From an uncultured Pelagibacteraceae bacterium (GTDB taxonomy: Bacteria > Pseudomonadota > Alphaproteobacteria > Pelagibacterales > Pelagibacteraceae), in contig CACCFV010000003.1 of the NCBI GenBank assembly GCA_902544985.1, positions 40,078-104,077 of the forward strand: 64,000 bases of DNA, written 5' to 3'. The position numbers and the translations under genes are program-made. This document shows positions 44,806-55,140 of this stretch, one piece after another. Numbering within the stretch: position 1 is the stretch's first letter; each line of letters opens with the position of its first letter. Below the pieces are notes generated by a model. The model worked only from the letters and a program-made list of their open reading frames with translations, was not told where the DNA came from and made no database searches.

Positions 44806-45756
44806 TTAATTTTTTTTTAATTCGATATAAACTTCATTACATTTATTTAGTAATTGAGAATTTGCAACTTTTGTTTCATGCACCCTTTTGTTATTTATAA
44901 TAAATTCTTGATTACCAATTGATAATTCAAAGTTTATCTTTTTTCTGTATTCTAATTTCTCACAAAAATCCTCATAACAGACCATTATCAAATTTTTTAA
45001 ATTTTTATTTTTATCTAAAATATTTTGATAAAAAAAAACCCATTGCTCTAACCAATAATTAATGTTTTGTGTATCATCAAACTTTTTTGGAGAAAACCAG
45101 GGTTTATGATTTAATCCAAATTCGTAATGTCCTAAATAGTTTGTGTATCTTAAAGTGAAATTATCTTTCTTTTGTTCAAAACAAAAATTTTCGTGTTGTT
45201 TCATCATAGATATCGCGTGTGATAATGGATCTCTGAAAGGAATTACAAACTTTGAATTAGGAAAAATTTCTTCTAGCTCATTTAGTCTTTGAAAATTATA
45301 ATTATTTTTTGACAAATATCTTTTATTTCCATACCTCGTTATTATTAAATTTACGTAATCAACTATTTTTTCTTGCCAATTATTCTTGAATGTAGTGAAA
45401 AATACTTCTTCGAATGCTTCTGGGCTATCTAAGTCATAAAAAACTGCATCATTGTGCATTCTTTCGACTTTATTAATAATTTTCTTTTTTGAAATTTTAG
45501 AGTAAAAATTTGGAGACATAACAAAAGGCATATCTAAATATTTTAAAGAGGAAAAATTTTCTGAGTTATAAATATATTCTAAAAGCATTGTGGTACCAGA
45601 TCTAGGTAATCCAGTTATAAAAACATGTTCATTTTTATTAGTTTTTTCCTGCTTGTTTAGAAAAAATAAAATTTCAAGTTCATATAAAGATTTTTTAATA
45701 AGTTTATTACCCAAGCAAATATCATGAAGTTTTTTTTCAAAATAATTATATTTCAT
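44806..45756 (-). CDS. PAPS-type sulfotransferase family protein
   Basis: A 316-residue cytoplasmic sulfotransferase. The 5'-phosphosulfate loop VFITGLPRSGTTMLLEYIY near 45-63 and the 3'-phosphate motif SKFVIPFRDPLSHAISMMKQH near 172-192 are clear, along with LIMVCYEDFCEKLEY later. It would move sulfate from PAPS onto an acceptor; the acceptor is unknown. The start overlaps the frame-split membrane gene by 4 bases and the arylsulfotransferase-like gene follows after 3 bases, forming a compact cassette. Confidence 0.82.
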   Translation of the reverse strand: MKYNYFEKKLHDICLGNKLIKKSLYELEILFFLNKQEKTNKNEHVFITGLPRSGTTMLLEYIYNSENFSSLKYLDMPFVMSPNFYSKISKKKIINKVERMHNDAVFYDLDSPEAFEEVFFTTFKNNWQEKIVDYVNLIITRYGNKRYLSKNNYNFQRLNELEEIFPNSKFVIPFRDPLSHAISMMKQHENFCFEQKKDNFTLRYTNYLGHYEFGLNHKPWFSPKKFDDTQNINYWLEQWVFFYQNILDKNKNLKNLIMVCYEDFCEKLEYRKKINFELSIGNQEFIINNKRVHETKVANSQLLNKCNEVYIELKKN

Positions 45757-46107
45757 TTTTTATAAAATCTTATTTTGATATAAAATATTGAAATTATTAT
45801 TGTTATTAAAATTATTTTCAAATTAAAAATAGACTCCATAAAACCATTTTTTAAGTAATCAATAAAATACAACATAGCCAAAAAAACAATTATGAATGTA
45901 ATTATTTGTAAAGAATATTTAAACGTTTCATAGGAGTATTTTCTTAAATGTTTCTCTTTATAATCGTCAGAAAAATTTTTGGATAATACTATTTTAAAAA
46001 TCTCCTTGATTAATTTTTGTAAACCTAAAAAACAATAATTTATTTTGAAAAAAAAAAAATAATTCAATTCCTATGACGGAAATTAACAAAATCAAAAATA
46101 AATTCAT
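45753..46107 (-). CDS. Small membrane protein split by a 12-T homopolymer (frame change)
   Basis: Two frames appear to make one protein. From ATG 46107 the frame reads MNLFLILLISVIGIELFFFF, a membrane helix, then a run of 12 T (46048-46059, read on the minus strand), after which this frame soon ends at 45994. The other frame is open from 46067 (TTG, no ribosome site) to 45753 and carries LQKLIKEIFKIVLSK, then two membrane helices. Removing one T, or adding two, joins them into about 117 residues with helix-linker-two helices. The alternative is a separate protein starting at TTG 46067. Similar small membrane proteins (SxtJ-like) occur in sulfation/carbamoylation cassettes. Causes could be slippage, phase variation or an assembly error. 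Confidence 0.6.
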
Positions 46108-46112
46108 AATAA

Positions 46113-46343
46113 TCAATTGCTATTCTTATCATCTATACTTTTTTCTTCATCATTTTTATTTTTTCTTTTTTTTAAAATTCTTTTTATTGGAAACCATAAT
46201 AATCCGAAAAATGCAGCAAATATAGCTACTAATATACCTATCATCGCAGCTAGTACCCCGCCTCCCATTCCAGGACCTATGTATCCGAAGGCAACATCAA
46301 AAGATAAAATAAAAAAAATAAATAAAAATAAAAAAGTCTTCAT
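46113..46343 (-). CDS. Small GPG-motif membrane protein
   Basis: A 76-residue protein. Residues 1-20 look like a signal peptide or helix ending FG, followed by YIGPGMGGGVLAAMIGILVA and LLWFPIKRILKKRKNK, then a charged tail. Small proteins with YIGPG plus a second helix and a basic patch recur beside sulfotransferase, carbamoyltransferase and polysaccharide genes; function unknown. It begins 5 bases after the ilvC stop and precedes the split membrane gene by 5 bases, so it opens the surface-modification cassette on the ilv transcript. Confidence 0.72.
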   Translation of the reverse strand: MKTFLFLFIFFILSFDVAFGYIGPGMGGGVLAAMIGILVAIFAAFFGLLWFPIKRILKKRKNKNDEEKSIDDKNSN

Positions 46344-46348
46344 ATATT

Positions 46349-47383
<1,035 letters not shown>

Positions 47384-47391
47384 TTATAAAT

Positions 47392-47940
47392 TTATTTGAA
47401 TGTTTGAGCACCTCTGGTCATGGCTATTGCCCCTGTTCTTGAAGTGCTTGTAAGACCATAGGGTTTTAACTTTTTACTCATTTTATCAATTTCTCGTCTT
47501 AAAGCTGTTATTTGCACAACCACTGATTTATTTGTTTTATCTAAAATTACTGGATTAAATTTTTTACATTCTTTGAGACACCTTTCTATCTTTTTTTTTT
47601 GAGCAACGATCTTAAGCAATGCCATCTCTTTAAAAATAACATTTTTATCTTCTCTTTTAAAGTCTGCAACTTTATGGACTGGAACTAGTTTTTTAAGCTG
47701 AAGTTTAATTTGATCAATTACTTGTGGTGTTCCCGTTGTCACGATGGTAATTCTTGAAATATTTTTTGTAGCATCAACCTCTGCAACTGCTAATGACTCG
47801 ATATTGTATCCTCTACCAGAAAATAAACCGACTACTCTTGCTAACACACCAGACTCATTATCAACCCAAACAACAAATATATGAGTATCTAATTTACCTT
47901 TTTTAGTGGGTATACTATATGCTGATTTTGGAGATGACAT
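47392..47940 (-). CDS. ilvH: Acetolactate synthase small (regulatory) subunit
   Basis: A 182-residue regulatory subunit with an N-terminal ACT domain (THIFVVWVDNESGVLARVVGLFSGRGYNIESLAVAE, about 18-53) that binds valine, and a C-terminal ACT-like domain. The C-terminus ends TSRTGAIAMTRG, typical of IlvH/IlvN. Its start overlaps the ilvB stop by one base. Confidence 0.95.
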   Translation of the reverse strand: MSSPKSAYSIPTKKGKLDTHIFVVWVDNESGVLARVVGLFSGRGYNIESLAVAEVDATKNISRITIVTTGTPQVIDQIKLQLKKLVPVHKVADFKREDKNVIFKEMALLKIVAQKKKIERCLKECKKFNPVILDKTNKSVVVQITALRREIDKMSKKLKPYGLTSTSRTGAIAMTRGAQTFK

Positions 47941-49706
47941 TAAACTAATGATTTCCCTTTACCAGTAATCTTATTTTCCTCTTTGTCATTAGGACCTAAA
48001 ATCATCTGATTATGTGGCTTTCCAGATGGTATCATTGGAAAACAGTTTTCATTAGGATCTACGTGACAATCAAATATTACTGGACCATTATAATCGACCA
48101 TCTCTTTAATTTTATTATCTAATTCGTCAGGATTATCAGCTTTGATACCCTTGCATCCGTAAGCCTCAGCTAGTTTTACGAAGTCAGGTAAAGCTTCAGA
48201 ATAGCTTTCTGAATAGTTTTTTTCATGTAAAAGTTCTTGCCATTGTCTTACCATTCCCATGTACTGATTATTTAAAATGAATATCTTTATAGGCAAATTG
48301 TACTGAACTGCTGTAGACATTTCTTGCATTGTCATTAATACAGATGCTTCACCTGCAATATCGATCACAAGTTTATCTGGATGAGCAATTTGAACACCTA
48401 CTGCAGCTGGAAGTCCATATCCCATAGTACCTAAGCCTCCTGATGTCATCCATCTATTAGGTTTATTAAATTTATAATGTTGGGCAGCCCACATTTGATG
48501 CTGACCAACCTCAGTTGTTATAAATGTATCTTGATTTTTTGTTAGTTCATATAATCTTTTTACAGCATGCTGAGGTTTGATCTCTTTATCACTATTAATA
48601 AAGCCTAAAGAGTCTTTGGTTCTCCATTTTTGGATTTGTTCCCACCATTTTGAAATTCTTTGTTTATTAGAATCTTTTAATCCATTTTGTTTTTTATTTA
48701 TTTTTTTAATAGTTGATTTTATTACTTCATTGACATCTCCAACTATTGCAAGATCTACTTTTATAATCTTATTTATTGACGATGGATCAATATCGATGTG
48801 AACTTTTTTTGATTTAGGCGAAAATTCATCGATCTTACCTGTTATTCTATCATCAAATCTTGCTCCTATGTTAATTAATAAATCACAATCATGCATTGCA
48901 TTGTTAGCTTCATAAGTTCCATGCATGCCAAGCATTCCAATAAATTGATTGTCATCCCCTGGGAATGCACCTAAGCCTTGCAAGGTTGATGTGATTGGAA
49001 AACCGATTAGTCTTACAAACTCTTTTAAAGTTTCACTAGCTTGAGGGCCTGAATTTATTACCCCGCCTCCTGTATAAACAACTGGCTTTTTTGCTTTTGA
49101 AATTAAATCAATCAATTGGTCAATTTCATTTTGAGAAAACTTATTATGTGCTTTCCCATTCAATTTTTTTTCTTTTTTAAATTTTGTATAACTAGCTTTT
49201 GCAAATTGGATATCTTTAGGAATATCAATCAATACAGGTCCAGGTCTTCCTGTTGTTGCAACTTTAAAAGCTTCATGCATAATTTTTGATAAATCTTTAA
49301 TATCTTTAACCAACCAATTATGTTTTGTGCAAGGTCTTGTAATTCCTGTTGTATCACATTCTTGAAAAGCGTCTGTGCCTATTAAGTGAGTAGGTACTTG
49401 TCCAGAAATACAAACTAAAGGGACTGAATCCATATAAGCATCAGTCAATGCTGTAACAACATTAGTAGCACCTGGACCTGATGTTACCAAAACTACTCCA
49501 GGCTTACCTGATGATCTTGCATATCCCTCTGCAGCGTGACCTGCTCCTTGCTCATGTCTTACAAGTATGTGTTTGATTGATGAATGATTTTTAAGTTCAT
49601 CATAAATTGGCAAAACTGCACCACCAGGATAACCAAAAATATATTCAACCTTTTGATCTTCAAGACATTTAAATACAATTTCTGCTCCGGTATATAATTT
49701 AGACAT
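47940..49706 (-). CDS. ilvB: Acetolactate synthase large (catalytic) subunit
   Basis: A ThDP- and FAD-dependent enzyme that joins pyruvate with pyruvate or 2-oxobutyrate. The 588-residue protein has the catalytic Glu in VRHEQGAGHAAEGYARSSGKPG near 49-70, the FAD region GGGVINSGPQAS, and the ThDP motif GEASVLMTMQEMSTAVQYNLPIKIFILNN near 455-483. The consensus GDG at this point reads GEA (IAGEAS), a small variation also common in acetolactate synthases. It starts 53 bases after miaA and heads the ilvBHC unit. Confidence 0.96.
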   Translation of the reverse strand: MSKLYTGAEIVFKCLEDQKVEYIFGYPGGAVLPIYDELKNHSSIKHILVRHEQGAGHAAEGYARSSGKPGVVLVTSGPGATNVVTALTDAYMDSVPLVCISGQVPTHLIGTDAFQECDTTGITRPCTKHNWLVKDIKDLSKIMHEAFKVATTGRPGPVLIDIPKDIQFAKASYTKFKKEKKLNGKAHNKFSQNEIDQLIDLISKAKKPVVYTGGGVINSGPQASETLKEFVRLIGFPITSTLQGLGAFPGDDNQFIGMLGMHGTYEANNAMHDCDLLINIGARFDDRITGKIDEFSPKSKKVHIDIDPSSINKIIKVDLAIVGDVNEVIKSTIKKINKKQNGLKDSNKQRISKWWEQIQKWRTKDSLGFINSDKEIKPQHAVKRLYELTKNQDTFITTEVGQHQMWAAQHYKFNKPNRWMTSGGLGTMGYGLPAAVGVQIAHPDKLVIDIAGEASVLMTMQEMSTAVQYNLPIKIFILNNQYMGMVRQWQELLHEKNYSESYSEALPDFVKLAEAYGCKGIKADNPDELDNKIKEMVDYNGPVIFDCHVDPNENCFPMIPSGKPHNQMILGPNDKEENKITGKGKSLV

Positions 49707-49759
49707 TCAAGCAATCTAGCTGAAGTTGTGCTAATTGGTCAAGACTAAGTACAGAATAT

Positions 49760-50668
49760 CTAAATTTTTTTTAAGATCTTATCCAAACCATCTGGATTAA
49801 CTTTAATCCAATCTTTCATATTTCCTCGGGCCCAGGTGCTCTGTCTTTTAGCATATTGCCTCGTCTTTATTGATATTTTCTCAATTAATTGTTCAGTTTG
49901 AATTTTTTTTTGAAGATATTCCTTAATCTCGCTAATCCCTATAGCTTTGCTTAAGCTTTTCTCTTTTGGAACTCTCAATTTGATAAATTTTTTGACTTCT
50001 AATATGGCGCCAGACTCGATTATCTCTTTAGATCTTCGGTTTATTCTTTCAATTAAATCTTTTCTTGGGAAATCGATACAAATTTTGAAAAAATCTTTTT
50101 TGTCATAATTTGACTTTGTATTTTTAAACCAACTTGTCATAGATTTTTTTGTATAAGATTTAATCTCATATGCTCTTATAGATCTTTGAGTATCTAAATT
50201 ATTAATTTGATTTTTAATTAGTGGGTCTATTTTTAGTAACTCTAAAAAAAACTTTTTTTGGCCAATCTTTTTATGTAAATTTCTTACTTTATTTCTAAAA
50301 CTCAAAGGGATTTTTGGAATATTCACTAACCCATCAGTTAAGGCTTTAAAATATAGACCAGTACCACCTACTAAGATTGGAGTTTGTTTTGTTTTTTTGC
50401 ACTGCAAAATTTTTTGATTTGCTAATTTAAGCCAATCCCCTGTGGAAAAATTTTTCTTTGCACTTTGAAATCCATATAAATGATGTCTAATTTTTTGATG
50501 ATCTTTTTTAAATGGTCTTGCTGTCAAAATTTTTAATTCTTTGTAAACTTGCATGCTATCAGCGTTTATAATCTGACCTGAAATTTTTTTTGCCAGTTTA
50601 ACTGCAAATTTAGATTTCCCAGATGCAGTAGGTCCATAAATTAAAATAATTTTGGATTTAAAATCCAT
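49760..50668 (-). CDS. miaA: tRNA dimethylallyltransferase
   Basis: It adds a dimethylallyl group to A37 of tRNAs reading U-initial codons. The 302-residue protein has the P-loop IYGPTASGKSKFAVKLAKK near 10-28, INADSMQVYKELKILTARP near 36-54, GGTGLYFKALTDGL near 102-115 and the C-terminal RQYAKRQSTWARGN. The start lies 3 bases after the Do-like protease stop; no hfq is adjacent here, although miaA-hfq pairing is common elsewhere. Confidence 0.95.
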   Translation of the reverse strand: MDFKSKIILIYGPTASGKSKFAVKLAKKISGQIINADSMQVYKELKILTARPFKKDHQKIRHHLYGFQSAKKNFSTGDWLKLANQKILQCKKTKQTPILVGGTGLYFKALTDGLVNIPKIPLSFRNKVRNLHKKIGQKKFFLELLKIDPLIKNQINNLDTQRSIRAYEIKSYTKKSMTSWFKNTKSNYDKKDFFKICIDFPRKDLIERINRRSKEIIESGAILEVKKFIKLRVPKEKSLSKAIGISEIKEYLQKKIQTEQLIEKISIKTRQYAKRQSTWARGNMKDWIKVNPDGLDKILKKI

Positions 50669-50671
50669 AAA

Positions 50672-52084
50672 CTAATCTAATTTAACACCTATATATCTTT
50701 TCTGATTTTGACTGTTATAGATCACAAGTAAAATAGTCTTTTGATTACTATTTAAAACTTGTTTTAGTGCTTGATTTAAGTCTCCAACTGATCTTATTTT
50801 TTTCTTCTGAGCTTCTAAAATAATACTGTTCATCTCTATAGAACTAATAAGGGGACTATCTTTTTCTATGCTCGTAATAACTAATCCACTAGTTTGGTTT
50901 GGTAAATTTCTTGATTTAATATCTTGATCTGAAAGTTTTCTTACTTTTATTTTAAGATTTTCTACTAAAGTTTCTTTAGGTAATTCCTCTTTTTTTTCTG
51001 AAATTTTGAAATCCTCTGATGTTTCCAATCTGCCAAGTGTAATTGTTTTAATAATTTCTTTTTTATTCCTCCAAATTTTAACCTTTACTTTTTTTCCTAC
51101 TTCAGTTCTTGCAACGATAATAGGAAGTTCTTTCATTTGATCTATTCTTTCTCCATTAAATTCTAAAATAATATCTCCACCTTTAACACCAGCCTTTTCT
51201 GATGGACTATTGGGTGCAACACTTGCTACTAAGGCTCCTCTTGGTTCATCTAATTTTTCTACCTCTGCAATCTCTTTTGTTACATCTTGAATTCTTACAC
51301 CAAGCCATCCTCTTTTTGTTTCCCCGAATTCAATCAATTGATCTATTACAATCTTTGCACTGTTCGATGGTATTGAAAAACCAATACCAACATTTCCACT
51401 TCTTCCTAGAATAGCAGTATTAATTCCAATCACATCACCGTTCATGTCAAATAAAGGTCCACCTGAATTTCCAGAATTAATAGATGCATCTGTTTGAATA
51501 TAATCCTCATATCTAGATAATCCAATTGATCGATTTCTTGCAGAAATTATACCTGAGGTGACTGTTCCACCTAACCCAAATGGATTACCAATAGCTATAA
51601 CCCAATCACCTATTCTTGCCTTATCTGAGTCACCAAATCTCACAGGTAAAAACTTTTCTTTCGACTCAATTTTTAAAACTGCAATATCTGAAAGAGGATC
51701 TGCCCCGATAACTTTTGCTTTAAATTTTTTTTCTCCATTAACCTGAACTATAATATCCTCTGCTCCTTCAATTACATGATTATTTGTAACTACTATTCCA
51801 TCTTCATCAATTATAAAACCTGAACCAAGTGCTGAAGATTGTCTTTCTTGAGGTGTTCCAAATTCTTTAAACATATCACCAAACGGTGATCCTGGAGGAA
51901 ATTGAAAATTTGGGAAAGGATTACTTCTCTCAACAACAGTTTGTGTCGTTGAAATATTTACTACTGAAGGCATTAATTTTTCAGCTAAATCTGCGAAAGA
52001 ATTGGGAACATTTTGAGAATTTGATGTAGATGAAAAATTAAATACCAATAATAATGAGAAGAAAATTGTTTTTATTTTTAACAT
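50672..52084 (-). CDS. Do-like periplasmic serine protease (DegP/HtrA family)
   Basis: A periplasmic protease-chaperone. The 470-residue protein has a signal peptide (1-24), a trypsin-like domain with His in VVTNNHVIEGAED (near 112-124), Asp in DPLSDIAVLKI (near 144-154) and Ser in SINSGNSGGPLFD (near 217-229), then two PDZ domains (GWLGVRIQ onward and near 380-470). It lies in the hflK-hflC-DUF2065-degP order common in alphaproteobacteria, where these genes share membrane-protein quality control. Confidence 0.93.
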   Translation of the reverse strand: MLKIKTIFFSLLLVFNFSSTSNSQNVPNSFADLAEKLMPSVVNISTTQTVVERSNPFPNFQFPPGSPFGDMFKEFGTPQERQSSALGSGFIIDEDGIVVTNNHVIEGAEDIIVQVNGEKKFKAKVIGADPLSDIAVLKIESKEKFLPVRFGDSDKARIGDWVIAIGNPFGLGGTVTSGIISARNRSIGLSRYEDYIQTDASINSGNSGGPLFDMNGDVIGINTAILGRSGNVGIGFSIPSNSAKIVIDQLIEFGETKRGWLGVRIQDVTKEIAEVEKLDEPRGALVASVAPNSPSEKAGVKGGDIILEFNGERIDQMKELPIIVARTEVGKKVKVKIWRNKKEIIKTITLGRLETSEDFKISEKKEELPKETLVENLKIKVRKLSDQDIKSRNLPNQTSGLVITSIEKDSPLISSIEMNSIILEAQKKKIRSVGDLNQALKQVLNSNQKTILLVIYNSQNQKRYIGVKLD

Positions 52085-52085
52085 T

Positions 52086-52271
52086 TTAAATTTTTGCGTA
52101 ATAAATAATTATAAATCCTAATAAAGCAAAAATTAATCCTCCAGTTCGTAATTGACTATCCTTAATTAATTCTAGCTTTTTGAGCATATTCTTCATTTTT
52201 GATGGAAATAAGGCATATAAAATTCCCTCAATAAAAAAGAATAGACCAAATGCGATGATCAATTCTTTCAT
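52086..52271 (-). CDS. DUF2065 small membrane protein
   Basis: A 61-residue protein with two membrane helices: LIIAFGLFFFIEGILYALFP near 4-23 and LRTGGLIFALLGFIIIYYA near 41-59. It matches DUF2065, which is regularly encoded between hflC and a degP-like gene, as here (6 bases after hflC, 1 base before the protease gene). Function unknown. Confidence 0.85.
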   Translation of the reverse strand: MKELIIAFGLFFFIEGILYALFPSKMKNMLKKLELIKDSQLRTGGLIFALLGFIIIYYAKI

Positions 52272-52277
52272 TAAAGT

Positions 52278-53147
52278 TTACTCTGTTTGTGGTTTTATAT
52301 TTCCAAAAAATTTGAAGAACTCACTATCCGGAGATAGAATTAAAGATGTCTCACCACCAATTAAAGCTTTTTCATAGGCTTGCATAGCTCTATAAAATGC
52401 AAAGAATTCTGGATCCTGTCCAAATGCTGCAGCAAAGATATTATTTCTTTTACCATCTCCTTCACCTTTCATAATCTCAGATTTTTTTTGAGCCTCAGCT
52501 AAAATTACAGTTACTTCTTTGTCAGCAGTCGATGTAATTGTAACTGCCATTTCAGCTCCCCTTGCTCTGAATTCTTTTGCCTCTCTCTCCCTTTCAGTCT
52601 GCATTCTTCTAAAAATTGCATCACTGTTTGCTTGGGGAAGATCTGCTCTTTTAATTCTAACATCAACTATTTTTATTCCAAAATTTTCTGCTTCATTATT
52701 TACACCTTCTTGAATTAAAGCCATTTGTTTAGTTCTATCTTCTGAGAGTAAAGTTTGAAGTTCTTGTTGTCCAAGAACGTTCCTTATCCTTGAATTTATA
52801 ATGGTAGATAATCTTGATCTTGCAACTCTCTCATTTCCAACTGAGATGTAAAACTTAAGAGGATCAACTATTTGAAATCTCGCAAATGCATCAACTATTA
52901 ATCTTTTTTGGTCAGATGCAATTACTTCCTCTGGAGGTGTATCTAAATTAAGTATTCTTTTATCTAAAAATACAACGTTTTGAATAAATGGAATTTTAAA
53001 GTTTAATCCAGGTTTCAAAATTATCCTTTTGGGATCACCAAATTGTAAAACAATTGCTTGATTAACTTCTTTAACTATAAAGATTGAAAAGAACGCAATT
53101 ACTGCTAAAGCAACAATAATTCCAGCTGTAATTTTTCCTGCATTCAT
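52278..53147 (-). CDS. hflC: Membrane protease regulator HflC (SPFH domain)
   Basis: HflC forms the HflKC cage that regulates FtsH. From ATG 53147 the protein has 289 residues: one helix (ITAGIIVALAVIAFFSIFIV, about 6-25), then EVNQAIVLQFGDPKRIILKPGLNFKIPF (27-54) and a helical region rich in Arg/Glu with the repeating MQTEREREAKEFRARGAEMA. A longer open frame to 53216 overlaps hflK and lacks support. It follows the hflK stop by one base. Confidence 0.94.
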   Translation of the reverse strand: MNAGKITAGIIVALAVIAFFSIFIVKEVNQAIVLQFGDPKRIILKPGLNFKIPFIQNVVFLDKRILNLDTPPEEVIASDQKRLIVDAFARFQIVDPLKFYISVGNERVARSRLSTIINSRIRNVLGQQELQTLLSEDRTKQMALIQEGVNNEAENFGIKIVDVRIKRADLPQANSDAIFRRMQTEREREAKEFRARGAEMAVTITSTADKEVTVILAEAQKKSEIMKGEGDGKRNNIFAAAFGQDPEFFAFYRAMQAYEKALIGGETSLILSPDSEFFKFFGNIKPQTE

Positions 53148-53148
53148 A

Positions 53149-54264
53149 TTAATTTGTAACTTTCTTTTTTTGTAATTCAGGTAATGGCAAATAAGGAACC
53201 ACACCAGATCCTGCATTTTTTTCTATTATCACCTTATCAATATCAGCTAAAACCTTTTCCATAGTTTCTAAATACATTCTTTCTTGTGTTACTGATTTCG
53301 CATTTTTGTACTCATTATAAATCGCTAAGAATCTGCTGGCTTCACCCTCTGCTTTTGCTACAACTTCTTTCTTGTATGCTTCAGCAGCTTGTAAAATTTT
53401 TTCTGCTTCCCCTCGTGCTCTTGGGATAACATCATTAGCATAAGCTTCAGCTTCATTTTTTGATCTTTCCATATCAGCTCTAGCAGCCTGTACATCCCTA
53501 AACGCGTCGATTACTTGATCAGGTGGATCGGCTTTTTGTGTTTGAACTTGTGTAATTTGAATACCACTAGTGTATTCATCCAAAATCTTTTGAATAATAA
53601 GTTGTGTATCTGTCTCTATAACTGATCTTCCCTCAGTTAGAATAGGTTGAATATCAGATCTTGCTATTACTTCTCTCATTGCAGTCTCTGCCGCTGCTTT
53701 AACTGTTCCCTCTGGGTCTTGAATTTTGAATAGAAAATTTCCTGCATCTTTTATAACCCAGAAAACTGAAAAATCTATGTTAACAATATTTTCATCTCCT
53801 GTTAGCATTAAGCTTTCTTGAGGAACATCAGCCACTCCACCTTGAGATGTAAAACCGCTATCTCTCTCGGATCTAAAACCAATATCAATTCTGTTAACTT
53901 TTGTGACTTTAGGAGTAAGAACTGACTCTACTGGAAACGGTATATGGTAATTTAATCCAGGTTGAGTCGTTTTTACAAATTTACCAAATCTTAAAACTAC
54001 ACCTTGCTCATCGGGTAATACTCTATAAAGCCCGCTCGCCAACCAAACAAAACCTAAGATAATTAAAACTAAAATTGCTTGCTTACCACCTGAGGGACTG
54101 CCGCCTGGTAAAAATTTCTTAATCTTTTCTTGAAACTCTCTAATAATTTTATCTATATCTGGGGGAGTTGGACCACGGCCTGAGCCATTACCGCTTCCAC
54201 CGCCACTTCCTCCTGGGGGAGTTCCCCAAGGACTTCCTCCACTTTGCCTAAAATCATATGACAT
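53149..54264 (-). CDS. hflK: Membrane protease regulator HflK (SPFH domain)
   Basis: Partner of HflC. The 371-residue protein has the family's Gly-rich, Pro-rich N-terminus (residues 8-38), a membrane helix (AILVLIILGFVWLASGLYRV, about 64-83), then the SPFH domain with PDEQGVVLRFGKFVKTTQPGLNYHIPFP (85-112) and a long helical segment with Ala/Glu/Arg. It diverges from the Mrp-family ATPase gene with 51 bases between the starts. Confidence 0.94.
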   Translation of the reverse strand: MSYDFRQSGGSPWGTPPGGSGGGSGNGSGRGPTPPDIDKIIREFQEKIKKFLPGGSPSGGKQAILVLIILGFVWLASGLYRVLPDEQGVVLRFGKFVKTTQPGLNYHIPFPVESVLTPKVTKVNRIDIGFRSERDSGFTSQGGVADVPQESLMLTGDENIVNIDFSVFWVIKDAGNFLFKIQDPEGTVKAAAETAMREVIARSDIQPILTEGRSVIETDTQLIIQKILDEYTSGIQITQVQTQKADPPDQVIDAFRDVQAARADMERSKNEAEAYANDVIPRARGEAEKILQAAEAYKKEVVAKAEGEASRFLAIYNEYKNAKSVTQERMYLETMEKVLADIDKVIIEKNAGSGVVPYLPLPELQKKKVTN

Positions 54265-54315
54265 ATGGCAATCTATATAATGTCTTTATGCTGAAAAACA
54301 AGTTAAGATCTTTAT

Positions 54316-55140
54316 ATGCCAAAGGAAAAACCAGAATTAAGTGACGCAATGAGAGCTAAAATGAGTAGAAAATTGCCAGAGAAAAATCCAATTAAGGGAA
54401 CTAAGTTCACAATTGCAATTTCTAGTGCAAAAGGAGGAGTTGGTAAATCTACTTTTGCCTCAAACTTAGCTTTAGCTCTAAAAACAATTGGATGTAAAGT
54501 GGGCTTATTAGATGCTGACATTTATGGGCCATCAATCCCAAAAATGTTAGGGATTGATGAAAAACCAAAAAGTGATGGACAAAAGTTAGAACCTATAAAT
54601 AAGTACGATATTCAGTGTATGTCTATAGGTTTCTTAACTGATCAACAAACACCTATGATTTGGCGAGGACCTATGGTGACAAGTGCAATTAGAACTTTTA
54701 CCCAAAAGGTTAATTGGAAAGATTTAGATATTATAATTGTTGATATGCCTCCTGGAACTGGAGACACTCAACTCACTTTTTCCCAAGAAATTAAGATGGA
54801 TGGTGCGATCATAGTTTCAACACCACAAGAGGTTGCTCTATTGGATGTAAAAAGAGGAATAAAAATGTTTGATAAACTTGAAGTTAAAATTTTAGGCTTA
54901 GTAGACAATATGAGTTACTTTATTGGAGATGATAATAAAAAATATAATATTTTTGGAGAGGGTGGAGTTAAAAATACAGCAGAAGAATTTAATAAAGAAT
55001 TTTTAGGAGAGATTCCAATTAATCCTGAAGTTGGAAAGTCAGGAGATAAAGGTAAGCCAATTGTTGAGGAAGATCCAAATAACGCAATATCAAAAATTTA
55101 TATAAAATTAGCAAAAAAAATTAAATCAACTTATCTTTAA
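54316..55140 (+). CDS. Mrp/NBP35-family Fe-S carrier ATPase
   Basis: A 274-residue P-loop ATPase involved in iron-sulfur cluster delivery. The deviant Walker [21 protein letters not shown] lies near 36-55, [16 protein letters not shown] near 65-80, [17 protein letters not shown] near 136-152 and [10 protein letters not shown] near 190-199. The CxxC usually seen after VENMS is not present (NMSYFIGDD), so cluster binding may differ. The N-terminal DUF59 domain found in longer Mrp proteins is absent. It overlaps the thyX 3' end by 20 bases, tail to tail. Confidence 0.92.
   Translation: MPKEKPELSDAMRAKMSRKLPEKNPIKGTKFTIAISSAKGGVGKSTFASNLALALKTIGCKVGLLDADIYGPSIPKMLGIDEKPKSDGQKLEPINKYDIQCMSIGFLTDQQTPMIWRGPMVTSAIRTFTQKVNWKDLDIIIVDMPPGTGDTQLTFSQEIKMDGAIIVSTPQEVALLDVKRGIKMFDKLEVKILGLVDNMSYFIGDDNKKYNIFGEGGVKNTAEEFNKEFLGEIPINPEVGKSGDKGKPIVEEDPNNAISKIYIKLAKKIKSTYL

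Noticed and set aside
53148..53216. Longer start for HflC
   Set aside because: It overlaps the hflK end and adds 23 residues before the normal N-terminal helix.
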